Positions 25,656 through 36,922 are shown, counted from the first letter of the stretch. The stretch is 64,000 bases of DNA from Deltaproteobacteria bacterium (GCA_020632715.1 JACKFA010000001.1:248001-312000), one strand, 5' to 3'. Made by a program: numbers and translations. Notes: generated from the sequence alone by a model not told the origin.

Positions 25656-26204
25656 ATGAGCGAGGGCGATGACAAGGGCGGCGGAGCCGGGTTCGTCCCG
25701 GTCGTGAACGTGGCGGACGCGCCCGAGCAGGGCGAGCTCGAGAACGGCCAGTGGGGCGGCTTCTATCGGGTCATGACGCCCGGGATGCGCGGCGCGGGCG
25801 GGAAGCTCGGCGTCGCGTGGAACCGCGTCCCGCCGGGCTACACGGGCTGCCCCTTCCACGCGCACCACCTCGAGGACGAGGTGTTCTACGTGCTCTCGGG
25901 GCGCGGGGTCCTGCGCTACGGCGACGACCTCCACGATCTGCGCGCCGGCGACTGCGTCTCCTGCCCGGCGGGCACCGGGAAGGCCCACCAGCTCGCGAAC
26001 ACCTCGCCCGACGAGGACCTCGTCTACCTCTCCATCGGCCCGCGCGAGCCGAACGAGGTCTGCACCTATCCGGACACCGGGAAGGTCTTCGTCCGGAAGC
26101 TCGGCGTCATCGGTCACCTCGCGGGGACCGAGTACATGGACGGCGAGCCCGACCGGCCGCGCATCTTCGATCTCGCCGCCGAGCGCGGGGGCGGCGGCGG
26201 GTGA
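25656..26204 (+). CDS. cupin domain protein
   Basis: A 182-residue soluble protein with a single cupin barrel. Motif 1 is CPFHAHHLEDEVFYVLSGRG (two His, one Glu) and motif 2 is AGDCVSCPAGTGKAHQLAN (last His), giving the usual metal site. The ATG lies 5-10 nt after GAGGAG. The C-terminal 50 residues (TGKVFVRKLGVIGHL) extend beyond the barrel. Cupins range from small-molecule oxygenases and isomerases to binding proteins; nothing here fixes the substrate. Confidence 0.85.
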   Translation: MSEGDDKGGGAGFVPVVNVADAPEQGELENGQWGGFYRVMTPGMRGAGGKLGVAWNRVPPGYTGCPFHAHHLEDEVFYVLSGRGVLRYGDDLHDLRAGDCVSCPAGTGKAHQLANTSPDEDLVYLSIGPREPNEVCTYPDTGKVFVRKLGVIGHLAGTEYMDGEPDRPRIFDLAAERGGGGG

Positions 26205-26290
26205 CCTCGCCCGTTGCGGGCCGGGCGCGCTTCGGGGATGCTCGCGGCCGCGCGGGGAGAGGCCCCGCGCCGCGGAAGGAGCGAGAGCCC

Positions 26291-26692
26291 ATGCCCATGC
26301 CCAAGGTCGGCGACCAGGCGACGATCGACAAGACCATCACCGAGCGCGACGTCGCGCTCTTCGGCGAGGTCTCGACCGACATGAACCCCGTTCACTTCGA
26401 CGAGGAGTACGCGAAGACCACCCGCTTCGGCGGCCGCATCGCGCACGGCATGCTCGGCGCGAGCCTGCTCTCGGCGGTCATCGGCACGAAGCTGCCGGGG
26501 CCCGGCAGCATCTACCTCGGGCAGACGCTCCGCTTCACGGCGCCCGTGCGCCTCGGCGACACCGTGACCGCCGAGGTCACCGTGACGGCGGTGCGCGAGG
26601 ACAAGCCCATCGTCACGCTCGCGACGGTGGTCCGCACCTCGGCGGGCGAGGTCGCCGTGACCGGCGAGGCGACGGTGCTCGTGCAGGGCTGA
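26291..26692 (+). CDS. MaoC-family (R)-specific enoyl-CoA hydratase
   Basis: A 133-residue hot-dog protein of PhaJ length. The hydratase-2 motif is intact: FGEVSTDMNPVHFDEEYA, with catalytic Asp and His six residues apart, then RFGGRIAHGMLGASLLSAV and PGPGSIYLGQTLRF. It hydrates trans-2-enoyl-CoA to (R)-3-hydroxyacyl-CoA, feeding polyhydroxyalkanoate or fatty-acid pathways. GGAAGGAG sits before ATG 26291. It follows the cupin gene on the same strand with an 86-nt gap. Confidence 0.92.
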   Translation: MPMPKVGDQATIDKTITERDVALFGEVSTDMNPVHFDEEYAKTTRFGGRIAHGMLGASLLSAVIGTKLPGPGSIYLGQTLRFTAPVRLGDTVTAEVTVTAVREDKPIVTLATVVRTSAGEVAVTGEATVLVQG

Positions 26693-26765
26693 GCGAGCGG
26701 GCGCGCGGCCTCGGGGATCCTACGCCGATCCCACGCGCCGGACGAGGCGGGGCGCGGGCGTGTTA

Positions 26766-26780
26766 CGCAGGACTCCTGCG
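26766..26780. promoter_or_regulatory. 15-bp palindrome upstream of an exported protein gene
   Basis: CGCAGGA-C-TCCTGCG is perfect and lies 40 nt before the ATG at 26821. It could be an operator or a leader hairpin. Confidence 0.35.
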
Positions 26781-26820
26781 GCGACGCCCGCCGCTCCCAC
26801 CCCGACATCGAGGTCGTCCC

Positions 26821-27657
26821 ATGCGCGTGTCCTGGCCCACCCTCGCCGCCGTCTCCCTCCTCACCCTCCCCACCCTCTTCGTCGGCGACGCCTCGCGCGC
26901 GGCCGTCGACAAGGCGCTCCAGGGCGTCTGCGAGCTCGCGGCGGCCGACGCCGGCTGCCCGAAGGACGCGGCCGGGAAGACCGAGTGCACCTGCACCATC
27001 GAGAACGCGGCGACCGGCGAGACGAAGGCGCTCGGCGGCTTCCAGACGATGCGCGTGCAGGAGCCCGAGAAGCCCGGGCAGCCGCGGATCGACGTGACGC
27101 ACCTCATCGTCGAGTCGGGCGGCGTCTGGGAGAGCTACGGGATGGTCACGCAGAACGGCTCGCTCCGGAGCGGCAACGCCGAGGCGAGCTACGAGGGCGC
27201 GGTCGACAAGTGCTGGTGCAATTACGGCGTCAAGGACGTCGGCCCCGTCTGCGTCCTCGAGACGACGACCACCTTCCGCGGCACGTCGCAGGAGCTGAAC
27301 TACTACAAGAAGGCGGAGACGAAGCTCGTGGTCCTCGCGTACGCCGTCGCGGGGCGCCTGAACGTGGTCCCGCTCCCCAGCGCCGTCGCCGAGGAGGTCT
27401 CGAAGCTGAACGGCGGCGGCCCGGTGCCCGACGCGGCGATGGTCGGGAAGGTCGGCAAGCGCAGCTGGAAGCGGAAGATCGAGGCGCGCGAGGACGGCTA
27501 CGTGGTCGTCGGCAAGGCGACAGGGAGCCACCCGTTCGTGAAGGAGACGTCGTCGGCCACGGGGAAGCACAGCTACGCCGAGCTCGCGGCCCTCGACGAC
27601 GGCTTCATGTCGATCGGCCCCATCGCCCCCGAGGTCCCCGAGATCGACCTGGAGTGA
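26821..27657 (+). CDS. exported protein of unknown function
   Basis: A 278-residue protein with an N-terminal signal peptide (SWPTLAAVSLLTLPTLFVGDAS). Cysteines pair locally (CPKDAAGKTECTC; CWCNYGVKDVGPVC), as in periplasmic disulfide proteins. The rest is mixed beta with MVTQNGSLRSGNAEASYEG and GYVVVGKATGSHPF. No known domain is evident. It converges on the His-repeat protein gene with a 16-nt gap. Confidence 0.75.
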   Translation: MRVSWPTLAAVSLLTLPTLFVGDASRAAVDKALQGVCELAAADAGCPKDAAGKTECTCTIENAATGETKALGGFQTMRVQEPEKPGQPRIDVTHLIVESGGVWESYGMVTQNGSLRSGNAEASYEGAVDKCWCNYGVKDVGPVCVLETTTTFRGTSQELNYYKKAETKLVVLAYAVAGRLNVVPLPSAVAEEVSKLNGGGPVPDAAMVGKVGKRSWKRKIEAREDGYVVVGKATGSHPFVKETSSATGKHSYAELAALDDGFMSIGPIAPEVPEIDLE

Positions 27658-27673
27658 GCGGCACGCCTCGGAC

Positions 27674-28678
27674 TCAAGGCGCGATGAGCTCGACGACGAA
27701 CTCCTCGGGCGTGTCGACGTAGCGGATCGCGACCTCGCCGCCCGCGGGCAGGCCGAAGGCGGCGGCGACGGCGGCGTCCTCGGTCACGTGCCCCGTGATG
27801 GTGCCGACCATGCGGAAGTCCGTGACCTCGACGCCCGGGACGATGCCGAAGAACGCCGGCAGGATGAAGGGGATCGCCGGGTCGGCGCCGCACGCGAGAT
27901 CGCCCCCGGCGAGGGCGACCGCCTCGGCGGTGTAGGCGAGCTCGACGTGGAGCTCGTAGTCGAAGCGGCCGTCGCCGTCCTGACCGATGAGGGCGTCGGG
28001 CTCCCCGGAGCCGCCGGGGAGGTCGTTGCAGCCGGTCCCGACGCTGCCGCCCGCGGTGCTGCAGCCGCCCGGGCCGCCGGAGCCGTAGCCGCCCACGCCG
28101 AAGATGTCCTCCTCGTCGTAGACCGACACGGCGTTGTAGCGGACGCGCGCGTCGACCACGATGTCGACGCCGCCGTCGTCGCGGCGCGTCTGGACGATCG
28201 TGCCGTGCACGCGCGTCCGCTTCTCGGTGAGCGAGAGCACGCTCGAGAAGCCGCCCGGGAAGCCGAAGGGATCGCTGCCGTCGGCGATCCCCGGGTTGAC
28301 GGGGAGCGCGGCGGTCCCGTCGGGCGTCGGGAAGAGGTGCGGGTCCCAGCCGAAGTTGATGAGGACGCCGCGGTCGCTGCCGGTGCCGTCGATCGGGAAG
28401 TCGAAGACGTTGAAGCTCTGCGGGTTGTTGGCGAGCCAATCGCCGATGGGCCGGCGCGTGACGGCGTCGTCGTGGCCGTGACCGTGGCCGCGGCCGGGGG
28501 CGTCGCAGTGGCCGTGACCGTGGCCGTGGCCGTGGCCGTGGCCGTGGCCGTGACCGTGGCCGGAGCCGGGCCCGCCCGCGACGGCCGCGCCGCCTGGGAG
28601 TAGCGCGGCCGCTGCGAGCGACGCGAGCGAGACGACGAGGCGGGAGGAGAGCGGGCGAGTGACTGCGAGAGCGCGCAC
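27674..28678 (-). CDS. secreted protein with (Gly-His)n repeat
   Basis: A 334-residue secreted protein. GTG 28678 lies just after GGAGG and yields a signal peptide (SRLVVSLASLAAAALLPGGAAVAGG). A run of about nine Gly-His pairs, then GRGHGHGHDD, follows directly and suggests binding of Ni, Zn or Cu. The remaining ~250 residues are beta-rich with Gly loops (SGGPGGCSTAGGSVGTGC) and INFGWDPHLFPTPDG; the family was not recognised. The frame stays open upstream to 30046, but that part is antisense to a real gene. The upstream region has nested inverted repeats. Confidence 0.78.
   Translation of the reverse strand: MRALAVTRPLSSRLVVSLASLAAAALLPGGAAVAGGPGSGHGHGHGHGHGHGHGHGHCDAPGRGHGHGHDDAVTRRPIGDWLANNPQSFNVFDFPIDGTGSDRGVLINFGWDPHLFPTPDGTAALPVNPGIADGSDPFGFPGGFSSVLSLTEKRTRVHGTIVQTRRDDGGVDIVVDARVRYNAVSVYDEEDIFGVGGYGSGGPGGCSTAGGSVGTGCNDLPGGSGEPDALIGQDGDGRFDYELHVELAYTAEAVALAGGDLACGADPAIPFILPAFFGIVPGVEVTDFRMVGTITGHVTEDAAVAAAFGLPAGGEVAIRYVDTPEEFVVELIAP
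28495..28560 (-). repeat. hexanucleotide array encoding Gly-His repeats
   Basis: Tandem CCGTGG units (plus strand) encode alternating Gly and His. The array is prone to slippage and so to variation in the number of metal-binding residues. Confidence 0.75.
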
Positions 28679-28685
28679 GGAGGCC

Positions 28686-28744
28686 TCCAATCTCGGAAAG
28701 GTCCGAGTCGAATCATTGGGTTGGGCGGATTTATCGAGATTGGA
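28686..28744. promoter_or_regulatory. nested inverted repeats between divergent genes
   Basis: TCCAATCTCG (28686-28695) and CGAGATTGGA (28735-28744) form a perfect 10-bp inverted repeat 39 nt apart. Inside the left end, CTCGGA-AAGG-TCCGAG (28692-28707) is a perfect hairpin. This 174-bp gap separates the His-repeat gene from the FemAB-like gene and is the most AT-rich stretch nearby, so it probably holds both promoters. Confidence 0.5.
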
Positions 28745-28852
28745 CGATTGGCGCGGAGGCGTCAACGCCGCGGCCGGCGCGCGCCAGCGCGACGGCGCGA
28801 CGACCCGCGCGGGCGCTTCCCTTTCGCGCGCTCGGACGTATCCTAGACCGTC

Positions 28853-30097
28853 ATGGCGCACGACCAGACCGGGGAGAGCGGGAGCGCCGCCGAGGGCGGC
28901 CACGGGACGGACCTCGTCATCGAGGTCGTGGGCGGCCTCGACGGCACCGTCGAGCCCGCCGCCTGGGACGCGCTCACCGGCGACGACAACCCCTTCGTCG
29001 AGCACGGCTTCCTCGCCGGGCTCGAGGCGAGCGGCTCCGTCGGCGCCGGCACGGGCTGGGTCCCGCGGCACCTGCTCGTCCGCGAGGCCGACGGCGGGCG
29101 CCTCGTCGGGGCGTCGCCGCTCTATCTCAAGGACGACAGCTACGGCGAGTACATCTTCGACTGGGGCTGGGCGAACGCCGCCCACCGCGCGGGGATCAGC
29201 TACTACCCGAAGCTCGTGTCGGCCGTCCCCTTCACGCCGGCCACCGGACCACGCCTCATGGTCCACCCGGACGTCGAGGCGGACGGGGCGCGCGCGGAGG
29301 TCGTCGGTGCCCTCGTCGGCGGCGCGCTCGCGGTCGCCGAGCGCGAGCGCGCCTCGGGGATCCACTGGCTCTTCTGCACGGAGCGCGAGGCGGGCGAGCT
29401 CGCCGGGCGCGGGCTCCTCCGCCGGCTCACGCACCAGTACCACTGGGACAACGCCGGCTACGCCTCCTTCGACGACTTCACCGCCGCCATGACCAGCAAG
29501 CGCCGCAAAGAGGTGCGCCGCGAGCGCGCCCGCGCGCAGAGCCACGGGCTCGACATCCGCCTCCTCCGCGGCGACGAGCTCTCGCGCGAGGACTGGGACG
29601 CCCTCTACGGCTTCTACCGCAACACCATCGCCGAGCGCGGCGCCATCCCCTACCTGAAGCGCGGCTTCTACCGGGAGATCGCGCGACGCGTCCCCGAGCG
29701 CGTGCGCGCGGTCATCGCCTACGAGGGCGACCGCCCCGTCGCGGGCACGCTCAACTTCATGAAGGGGGACCGCCTCTTCGGCCGCTACTGGGGGGCCGTC
29801 GACGCGTGGGACGCGCTCCACTTCGAGTGCTGCTACTACCGCCTCATCGACTACGCGATCGCCGAGGGCGTCACGCGCTTCGAGGCCGGCGCGCAGGGCC
29901 AGCACAAGATCGCCCGCGGTTTCCTCCCGAGCGCCACGCACAGCGCCCACTTCCTCGCGCACCCGGGCCTCCGCGACGCCGTCGCGCGGCACCTCGACTA
30001 CGAGGCCGACGCCATCCGCGCCGAGATGGCCATGCTCGCCGATCACGGCCCCTTCAAGTCCGCCTCCGACGCCGACCTGCCCGATCGGTCAGGTTGA
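28853..30097 (+). CDS. FemAB-like / peptidogalycan biosynthesis protein (DUF482 type)
   Basis: A 414-residue cytoplasmic GNAT-fold protein. The family features are NPFVEHGFLAGLEASGSVG near the N-terminus, ASPLYLKDDSYGEYIFDWGWANA, a basic ridge (TSKRRKEVRRERARAQ) and the C-terminal half ending FECCYYRLIDYAIAEGVTRFEAGAQGQHKIARGF. This matches PF04339, which transfers aminoacyl or other acyl groups in cell-envelope or natural-product metabolism; the substrate is unknown. Length is typical. Lon follows after 79 nt. Confidence 0.88.
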   Translation: MAHDQTGESGSAAEGGHGTDLVIEVVGGLDGTVEPAAWDALTGDDNPFVEHGFLAGLEASGSVGAGTGWVPRHLLVREADGGRLVGASPLYLKDDSYGEYIFDWGWANAAHRAGISYYPKLVSAVPFTPATGPRLMVHPDVEADGARAEVVGALVGGALAVAERERASGIHWLFCTEREAGELAGRGLLRRLTHQYHWDNAGYASFDDFTAAMTSKRRKEVRRERARAQSHGLDIRLLRGDELSREDWDALYGFYRNTIAERGAIPYLKRGFYREIARRVPERVRAVIAYEGDRPVAGTLNFMKGDRLFGRYWGAVDAWDALHFECCYYRLIDYAIAEGVTRFEAGAQGQHKIARGFLPSATHSAHFLAHPGLRDAVARHLDYEADAIRAEMAMLADHGPFKSASDADLPDRSG

Positions 30098-30176
30098 ACA
30101 CCCAAGCGCCGCCCCTAGGGTTCCTCCATGCCGGCCCGAGGGAGTGGCCGCGCGATTCCCAGACGTAGGAGTCCCA

Positions 30177-32582
<2,406 letters not shown>

Positions 32583-32613
32583 GTCGATCGCGCGCGCTGA
32601 CGGCGTGAGCGAG

Positions 32614-32656
32614 CCCCCGGGCGCCTCTTTGGAGGTACCCGGGGGTTCGTCTTTCT
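32614..32656 (+). terminator. intrinsic terminator after lon
   Basis: The stem CCCCCGGG/CCCGGGGG, with an inner CCTC-TTT-GGAGG, is followed by TTCGTCTTTCT. It lies between lon and the convergent secreted-protein operon. Confidence 0.8.
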
Positions 32657-32666
32657 CGGGGGATCG

Positions 32667-33764
32667 TCAGCGGGTCGCGGCCGGGCGGCGGCGCGAGGAG
32701 CGCGTCCGGAGCAGCGTCAGCGCGAGCAGGAGCCCGACGACGCCGGGGACGCCTCGTTCGCCGCCGCCCCGGCAGCCGGCGTCCGCGGCTGTGGTGGGAG
32801 CGGGCCGGGCCGCGGCGCAGCGCTGGAACTCGCACACGGGGGGCGCGGGGTCCGGCCCGAGGCTCCAGGGGACGTCCACCTCGGCCGAGGCGACGATGCC
32901 GCCGTTCGCGACGAGCCCGTGGAGGCGGGTGGTGAGGTGGACGGGGGGCAGCGGCCCCGCGGCCGACGAGCCCGAGACGTAGCGCGGGACGTGCGCGGGC
33001 TCCCCGACCGGCACGGGGTAGACGAGGGTCGCCGGGTCGCCCGAGGTGTCGTCGGAGACGCGGATGAGCGCGTAGCTCGGGCCGCCGGGCGGCAGCGCGT
33101 CGACGGTGACCGCGGCGTCGAGGGTCGCGCTCTGGAACTCGGGGTGGGCGGGGAAGCAGCAGACGCCGGGTTCGTCGGGGCACGCGGCGACGGCGGGGCG
33201 GGCGGCGCAGTCGGTGTCGTAGGCGATGGCGCCCCAGGTCCGCGTGAGCGTGGGCGCGACGCGGATCGTCGGGGAGGCGGTCTCGGGGGCGTCCGTCACC
33301 GTGAACGAGAAGACGTGGAGGAAGGCGTGGAAGGCGCTCGGGCAGCCTGGCTCCGACGGCGGCTCCGGCACGTCGACGACGACCTGGTAGTCGCCCGCGG
33401 GGAGCTCGCCCCGCGCGCTCCAGACGAGCTCGCCCGCGAGGACGGTCGCGAAGTCGCTCGGGCCGACGCGCTCGCCGAGGGAGACGAGCCCGCCGACCGC
33501 GTGGCCGGCGGCGTTGGTCACGACGACGGGCGAGTCGGCCGGGAAGGTCGACGCGTCGCTGCTCGACCAGCGCACGCCGAGCAGCACCGGGGAGCGCGGC
33601 GTGATCGGGGTCGTCGGCGCGAGATCGACGGGGCTCGGCTCCCACCAAGGGGAGCAGACCGGCGGGGTGAACGTGTCTGGCTGGAAGGTCTCGGCGCGCG
33701 ACGGCGTCGGCGCGCCGACGGCGAGGAGCGCGGCCGCGACGACGAGCGGGCGGAGGCTCAGCAT
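32667..33764 (-). CDS. secreted MYXO-CTERM protein, paralogue 1 of 3
   Basis: A 365-residue exported protein. The ATG follows GAGGAGG and gives the signal peptide (LVVAAALLAVGAPTPSRAE). The body has VCSPWWEPSP near the start, a beta-sandwich pattern (LVWSARGELPAGDYQVVVDVPEPP), a CCFPAHPEFQSATL cysteine pair and a C-terminal CRGGG element followed by a helix (VPGVVGLLLALTLL) and a basic tail. This Cys-Gly-plus-helix-plus-Arg ending is the MYXO-CTERM type, recognised in myxobacteria as a surface sorting and anchoring signal. The two upstream genes share the architecture. Ligand or function unknown. The last gene of a three-gene unit. Confidence 0.8.
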   Translation of the reverse strand: MLSLRPLVVAAALLAVGAPTPSRAETFQPDTFTPPVCSPWWEPSPVDLAPTTPITPRSPVLLGVRWSSSDASTFPADSPVVVTNAAGHAVGGLVSLGERVGPSDFATVLAGELVWSARGELPAGDYQVVVDVPEPPSEPGCPSAFHAFLHVFSFTVTDAPETASPTIRVAPTLTRTWGAIAYDTDCAARPAVAACPDEPGVCCFPAHPEFQSATLDAAVTVDALPPGGPSYALIRVSDDTSGDPATLVYPVPVGEPAHVPRYVSGSSAAGPLPPVHLTTRLHGLVANGGIVASAEVDVPWSLGPDPAPPVCEFQRCAAARPAPTTAADAGCRGGGERGVPGVVGLLLALTLLRTRSSRRRPAATR

Positions 33765-34879
33765 CGCGGCCTCCTCGGGGCGAAGCGAGCGGCGAGCAGG
33801 GTCATCGCGAGCACCATCGCGAGGAGGCCGGCGGGAGCGCCGTCGCCGCCCCGGCAGCCGCTGTCGGCGGCCGTCCGGTCCCTCCCGGGGAGCGACGCGA
33901 CCCACGCGCACTCGAGCGGGTCGCACGCGAGCGGCGGCGCCGGCTCCGGCGAGGTGGTGTGGATGGCGATGGCGACGTCGTCGACGGTCTCGCGGAGCGT
34001 CAGCGACACGAGGCGGGCGCGGCCGTAAAGGGTCCGAGGCGGGTAGCCGTGCCCGCCGGCCGCCGCGCTCAGGAACGAGGCCTCCTGCGGGACCTCGCCG
34101 ACGGCCTCGCCGTCGTGGACGGGGTAGACGATCGTCGTCGTGCGGCCGCTGTAGTCGAGCGCGTCGATCTCGAAGACGAGCGCCGTGTACGCGCTGCCAC
34201 CGGGCGGGAGCCCGCGCGCGGTGACCGGCGTCGCGAGCCGGAAGTGGTCGCGCTCGGGCTCGAGCGGGAAGCAGCAGAAGAGCGGCTCCTCCTCGCAGAA
34301 GGCGACCTCGGCGCGATCGTGGCAGCTCCGGCTCGTGTCGAGCGGCCCCCAGGCGCGCGCGAAGGACGACGACGTCTCGAGGGTCGCGGGCGCCGGCGGA
34401 TCCTCGGCGACCTCGAAGCTGAGGGAGACGGTGCGCGGGAGATCGTGACAGTCCGCCCAAGCGGGCTCGGCGGGGGGCGCGGGGATGACGGTGTCGACGG
34501 TGTAGCGCCCGGGCGGGAGCGCCGCCGTCGGGCGCCACACGACCTCGCTCGCCACGAGGTCGACGAAGGCCAGGGTGTCGCGGAGGGCGTCGCCCCCGAA
34601 GGCGAGGCGCCCGTCGACGGCGTCACCATGCTCGTCGCGCACCGTGACCGCGAGGCCGCGGGGATCGAACGGCGCGCTCTGGGACACGGGCTCGCCCGCC
34701 CAGCTCGCCCCGACGAGGACGGTCGGCGTCGGCGTCAACGGCGTCTCCGGGGTCGGCACCGGGAAGCTCCCGTGCCACCACGGGGCGCAGTAGCGCGCGA
34801 TCGTCTCGCCGCGCGACGACGACGGCGCGACGACGGCGAGGAGCGCGGCGGTCAGGGCGAGCGCCCGGCGGCTCAGCAT
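33758..34879 (-). CDS. secreted MYXO-CTERM protein, paralogue 2 of 3
   Basis: A 373-residue protein with signal peptide (ALTAALLAVVAPSSSRGE), YCAPWWHGSFPVPTPETPLTPTPTVLVGASW, the beta-rich WRPTAALPPGRYTVDTVIPAPP, CCFPLEPERDHFRL and an ending DSGCRGGDGAPAGLLAMVLAMTLL plus Arg tail ending in Cys. Its stop shares ATGCTGA with the start of the next gene, a 7-nt overlap. It aligns with its neighbours in the WW, LPPGRY and CCFP blocks, so it is a duplicate. The three are probably co-translated and displayed together on the cell surface. Confidence 0.8.
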   Translation of the reverse strand: MLSRRALALTAALLAVVAPSSSRGETIARYCAPWWHGSFPVPTPETPLTPTPTVLVGASWAGEPVSQSAPFDPRGLAVTVRDEHGDAVDGRLAFGGDALRDTLAFVDLVASEVVWRPTAALPPGRYTVDTVIPAPPAEPAWADCHDLPRTVSLSFEVAEDPPAPATLETSSSFARAWGPLDTSRSCHDRAEVAFCEEEPLFCCFPLEPERDHFRLATPVTARGLPPGGSAYTALVFEIDALDYSGRTTTIVYPVHDGEAVGEVPQEASFLSAAAGGHGYPPRTLYGRARLVSLTLRETVDDVAIAIHTTSPEPAPPLACDPLECAWVASLPGRDRTAADSGCRGGDGAPAGLLAMVLAMTLLAARFAPRRPRC

Positions 34880-36120
34880 CGCCGGCGACGGCGCGCGGAC
34901 CTCGCGATGAGCAGGGTCAGCGCGAGCAGGAGCCCGAGGACGCCGGCGGGAGCGCCGTCGCCGCCACCCGCGCAGCCGCCGTCGGAGCTCTGGGACGGAT
35001 CGGGGTCGGCGGCCGGGTCCGGGTCGGCCGCGACGTCCGTGCTCGACGCGGCGTCGGCGACGTCGGCGACGTCGGCCACGACGACCGCGTCGGGCGCGTC
35101 GTCCTCGGCGCCCGGGGTGACCGCGAGGGCTGCGCAACGCTCGGGAGTACAGACGAACGGCCGCGGCTCGGGCGCCGGCTCGGGCTCCGCCGTCACGATC
35201 GTCGCGTCGGCCTCGGCGACGACGGCCCCCGTCACCACGCTCCGGACGCGCGCGTGGGCGACGAGCGTCCCCGGCAGGTTCGGCAGCTCGTCGGCCCGGA
35301 TCCCCCGTCGCTCCGAGACGACCGGGCCCGCAGCGACGTGATACGCGGCGACTCGCGCCTCATGCCCGGGGTTCAGGAGGTCGTCGAACGAGAGCTCGAG
35401 CCAGTAATAGAGACCGCTATCGTCGGTCCCTCCGGTCACCGCCGCGAAGAGATCGAGCCAGACCTGCGAGGGCTCCCCGTCGGCGGGATAGCAGCACCCC
35501 TCGCCTCCCGCGCACCACCCGAGCCCCGGGCGCGCGTCACAGCTCGTACCGTACGACGCCACGTCGGCGTACCGCCGCTCCCACGTGGCGGTGAGGCTCA
35601 CCGTCGGCAGCGGCCGCGGCTCGGCCGCGACCGAGAAGCTCACGGTGCGCTCGAAGGCGCGGTACCCGAAGCACGCCCGATACCGGTACGCGTCGGGCGG
35701 CTCGGCGACGGCGATCGACGCGGTGTAGTGGCCCTCGGCGAGCGGCTCGTCCGGCCGCCAGACCAGGAGCCGGTCGAGCCGGAAGCTCGGGGGCAGGGAG
35801 CCCACGAAGGACGGCAGCTCGCCACCACCCGGCGCCCCGATCGCGAGCGTGCCGAGGACCTCGTCGCCCCCGTCGCGCCGGACCGCGACCGTGACACCGG
35901 GGTAGGGTGCCACCAGGAAGTCCTCCGGGTTCTCGTTCGAGGCGTAGACCGGGAGGAGGAGGACCGACGGATCCGGAAGCGCGTCGAGGCGCTGCTCTTC
36001 GCCCCCGAGCGCGTACCACCAATCCCCGCGACACGTCTCGATGCTCTCCGCGCGAGCCGCGAGCGGCGCGCCGGCGAGGAGGACGGCGAACAGGCCGAGG
36101 ACGAGCTTCTGGGCGGGCAT
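34873..36120 (-). CDS. secreted MYXO-CTERM protein, paralogue 3 of 3
   Basis: A 415-residue protein, first of the unit. Its ATG follows GGAGG. Signal peptide (LVLGLFAVLLAGAPLAARAE), CRGDWWYALGG, WRPDEPLAEGHYTASIAVAEPP and CCYPADGEPSQVWL correspond to the blocks of its paralogues. It has an added Asp/Ala-rich linker (VVVADVADVADAASSTDVA) before the GGCAGGGDGAPAGVLGLLLALTLL ending and RRRRRC. It overlaps the next gene through another ATGCTGA. It is the most divergent copy. Role inferred only as surface protein. Confidence 0.8.
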   Translation of the reverse strand: MPAQKLVLGLFAVLLAGAPLAARAESIETCRGDWWYALGGEEQRLDALPDPSVLLLPVYASNENPEDFLVAPYPGVTVAVRRDGGDEVLGTLAIGAPGGGELPSFVGSLPPSFRLDRLLVWRPDEPLAEGHYTASIAVAEPPDAYRYRACFGYRAFERTVSFSVAAEPRPLPTVSLTATWERRYADVASYGTSCDARPGLGWCAGGEGCCYPADGEPSQVWLDLFAAVTGGTDDSGLYYWLELSFDDLLNPGHEARVAAYHVAAGPVVSERRGIRADELPNLPGTLVAHARVRSVVTGAVVAEADATIVTAEPEPAPEPRPFVCTPERCAALAVTPGAEDDAPDAVVVADVADVADAASSTDVAADPDPAADPDPSQSSDGGCAGGGDGAPAGVLGLLLALTLLIARSARRRRRC

Positions 36121-36253
36121 GGCGACCTCCTGTCGGGCGGATGGCCCGAAGGTAGCGGCGTCCTCGGGTCGTTTCCAGCGAACTACGGCCTCCGCGTCGT
36201 TTTCCTCGCGCGACCGGCTTCCCGCCCGCGTCGGGGCGCGGCATCCTGCCGCC

Positions 36254-36922
36254 ATGACGACGCCCTCCGACGACGACGACGCCCGCCGCGTGCGCGCCCT
36301 CCTCCGCGGCACCTACGACGCCGTCGCCGAGCGCTACCAGCAGGAGATCGGCGGCGAGCTCGCCGGGAAGCCCTTCGACCGCGAGCTCCTCGCCGCCTTC
36401 GCGCGCGAGGTCCGCGGCCCCCTCTGCGACCTCGGCTGCGGCACGGGGCACGTCACGCGCTTCCTCAAAGACCACGGCGCGACCGACGTCGTCGGGGTCG
36501 ACCTCTCCCCCGGGATGCTCGCCGTCGCGCGCCGCGAGCACCCCGACCTCCGCTTCGAGGAGCGTGACATGACCGCCCTCGACGCCGTCGCCGACGGCGC
36601 CTGGGCCGGCGTCGTCGCCTTCTACTCCCTCATCCACGTCCCGCGCGCCGACCTGGTCGCGACCCTCCGCGGGATCCGCCGCTGCCTCGCCCCCGGCGGC
36701 CCGCTCCTCGTCGCCTTCCACATCGGCGAGGACACGCTCCGCCTCGACACGTAGTGGGGCGAGGAGGTCGCCGCCGACTTCCACTTCTTCGCGCCCGACG
36801 AGATGGCCGCCTGGCTCGCCGCCGCGGGCTTCGGCGACGTCACCGTCCGCGTCCGCGATCCCTACCCCGAGGTCGAGCACCCGAGCCGCCGCGCGTACGT
36901 CCGCGCCGCCGCGCCCCGCTGA
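36254..36922 (+). pseudogene. SAM-dependent methyltransferase with in-frame amber codon
   Basis: ATG 36254 starts a small class I methyltransferase: AVAERYQQEIGGELAGKPFDRELL, motif I LCDLGCGTGHVTRFL, VVGVDLSPGMLAVAR, motif IV VVAFYSLIHVPR and post-motif LAPGGPLLVAFHIG. TAG at 36752 cuts it after residue 166. The same frame continues without gap as WGEEVAADFHFFAPDEMAAWLAAAGFGDVTV to a TGA at 36920, which is the normal family C-terminus. Total 222 codons. Either a nonsense mutation, a single-base error, or (less likely) readthrough. The first 166 residues alone lack the last strands of the fold. Confidence 0.8.

Noticed and set aside
30144..30176. GTG 30144 as Lon start
   Set aside because: GTG 30177 has AGGAG at the right distance and starts at the usual Lon N-terminus.
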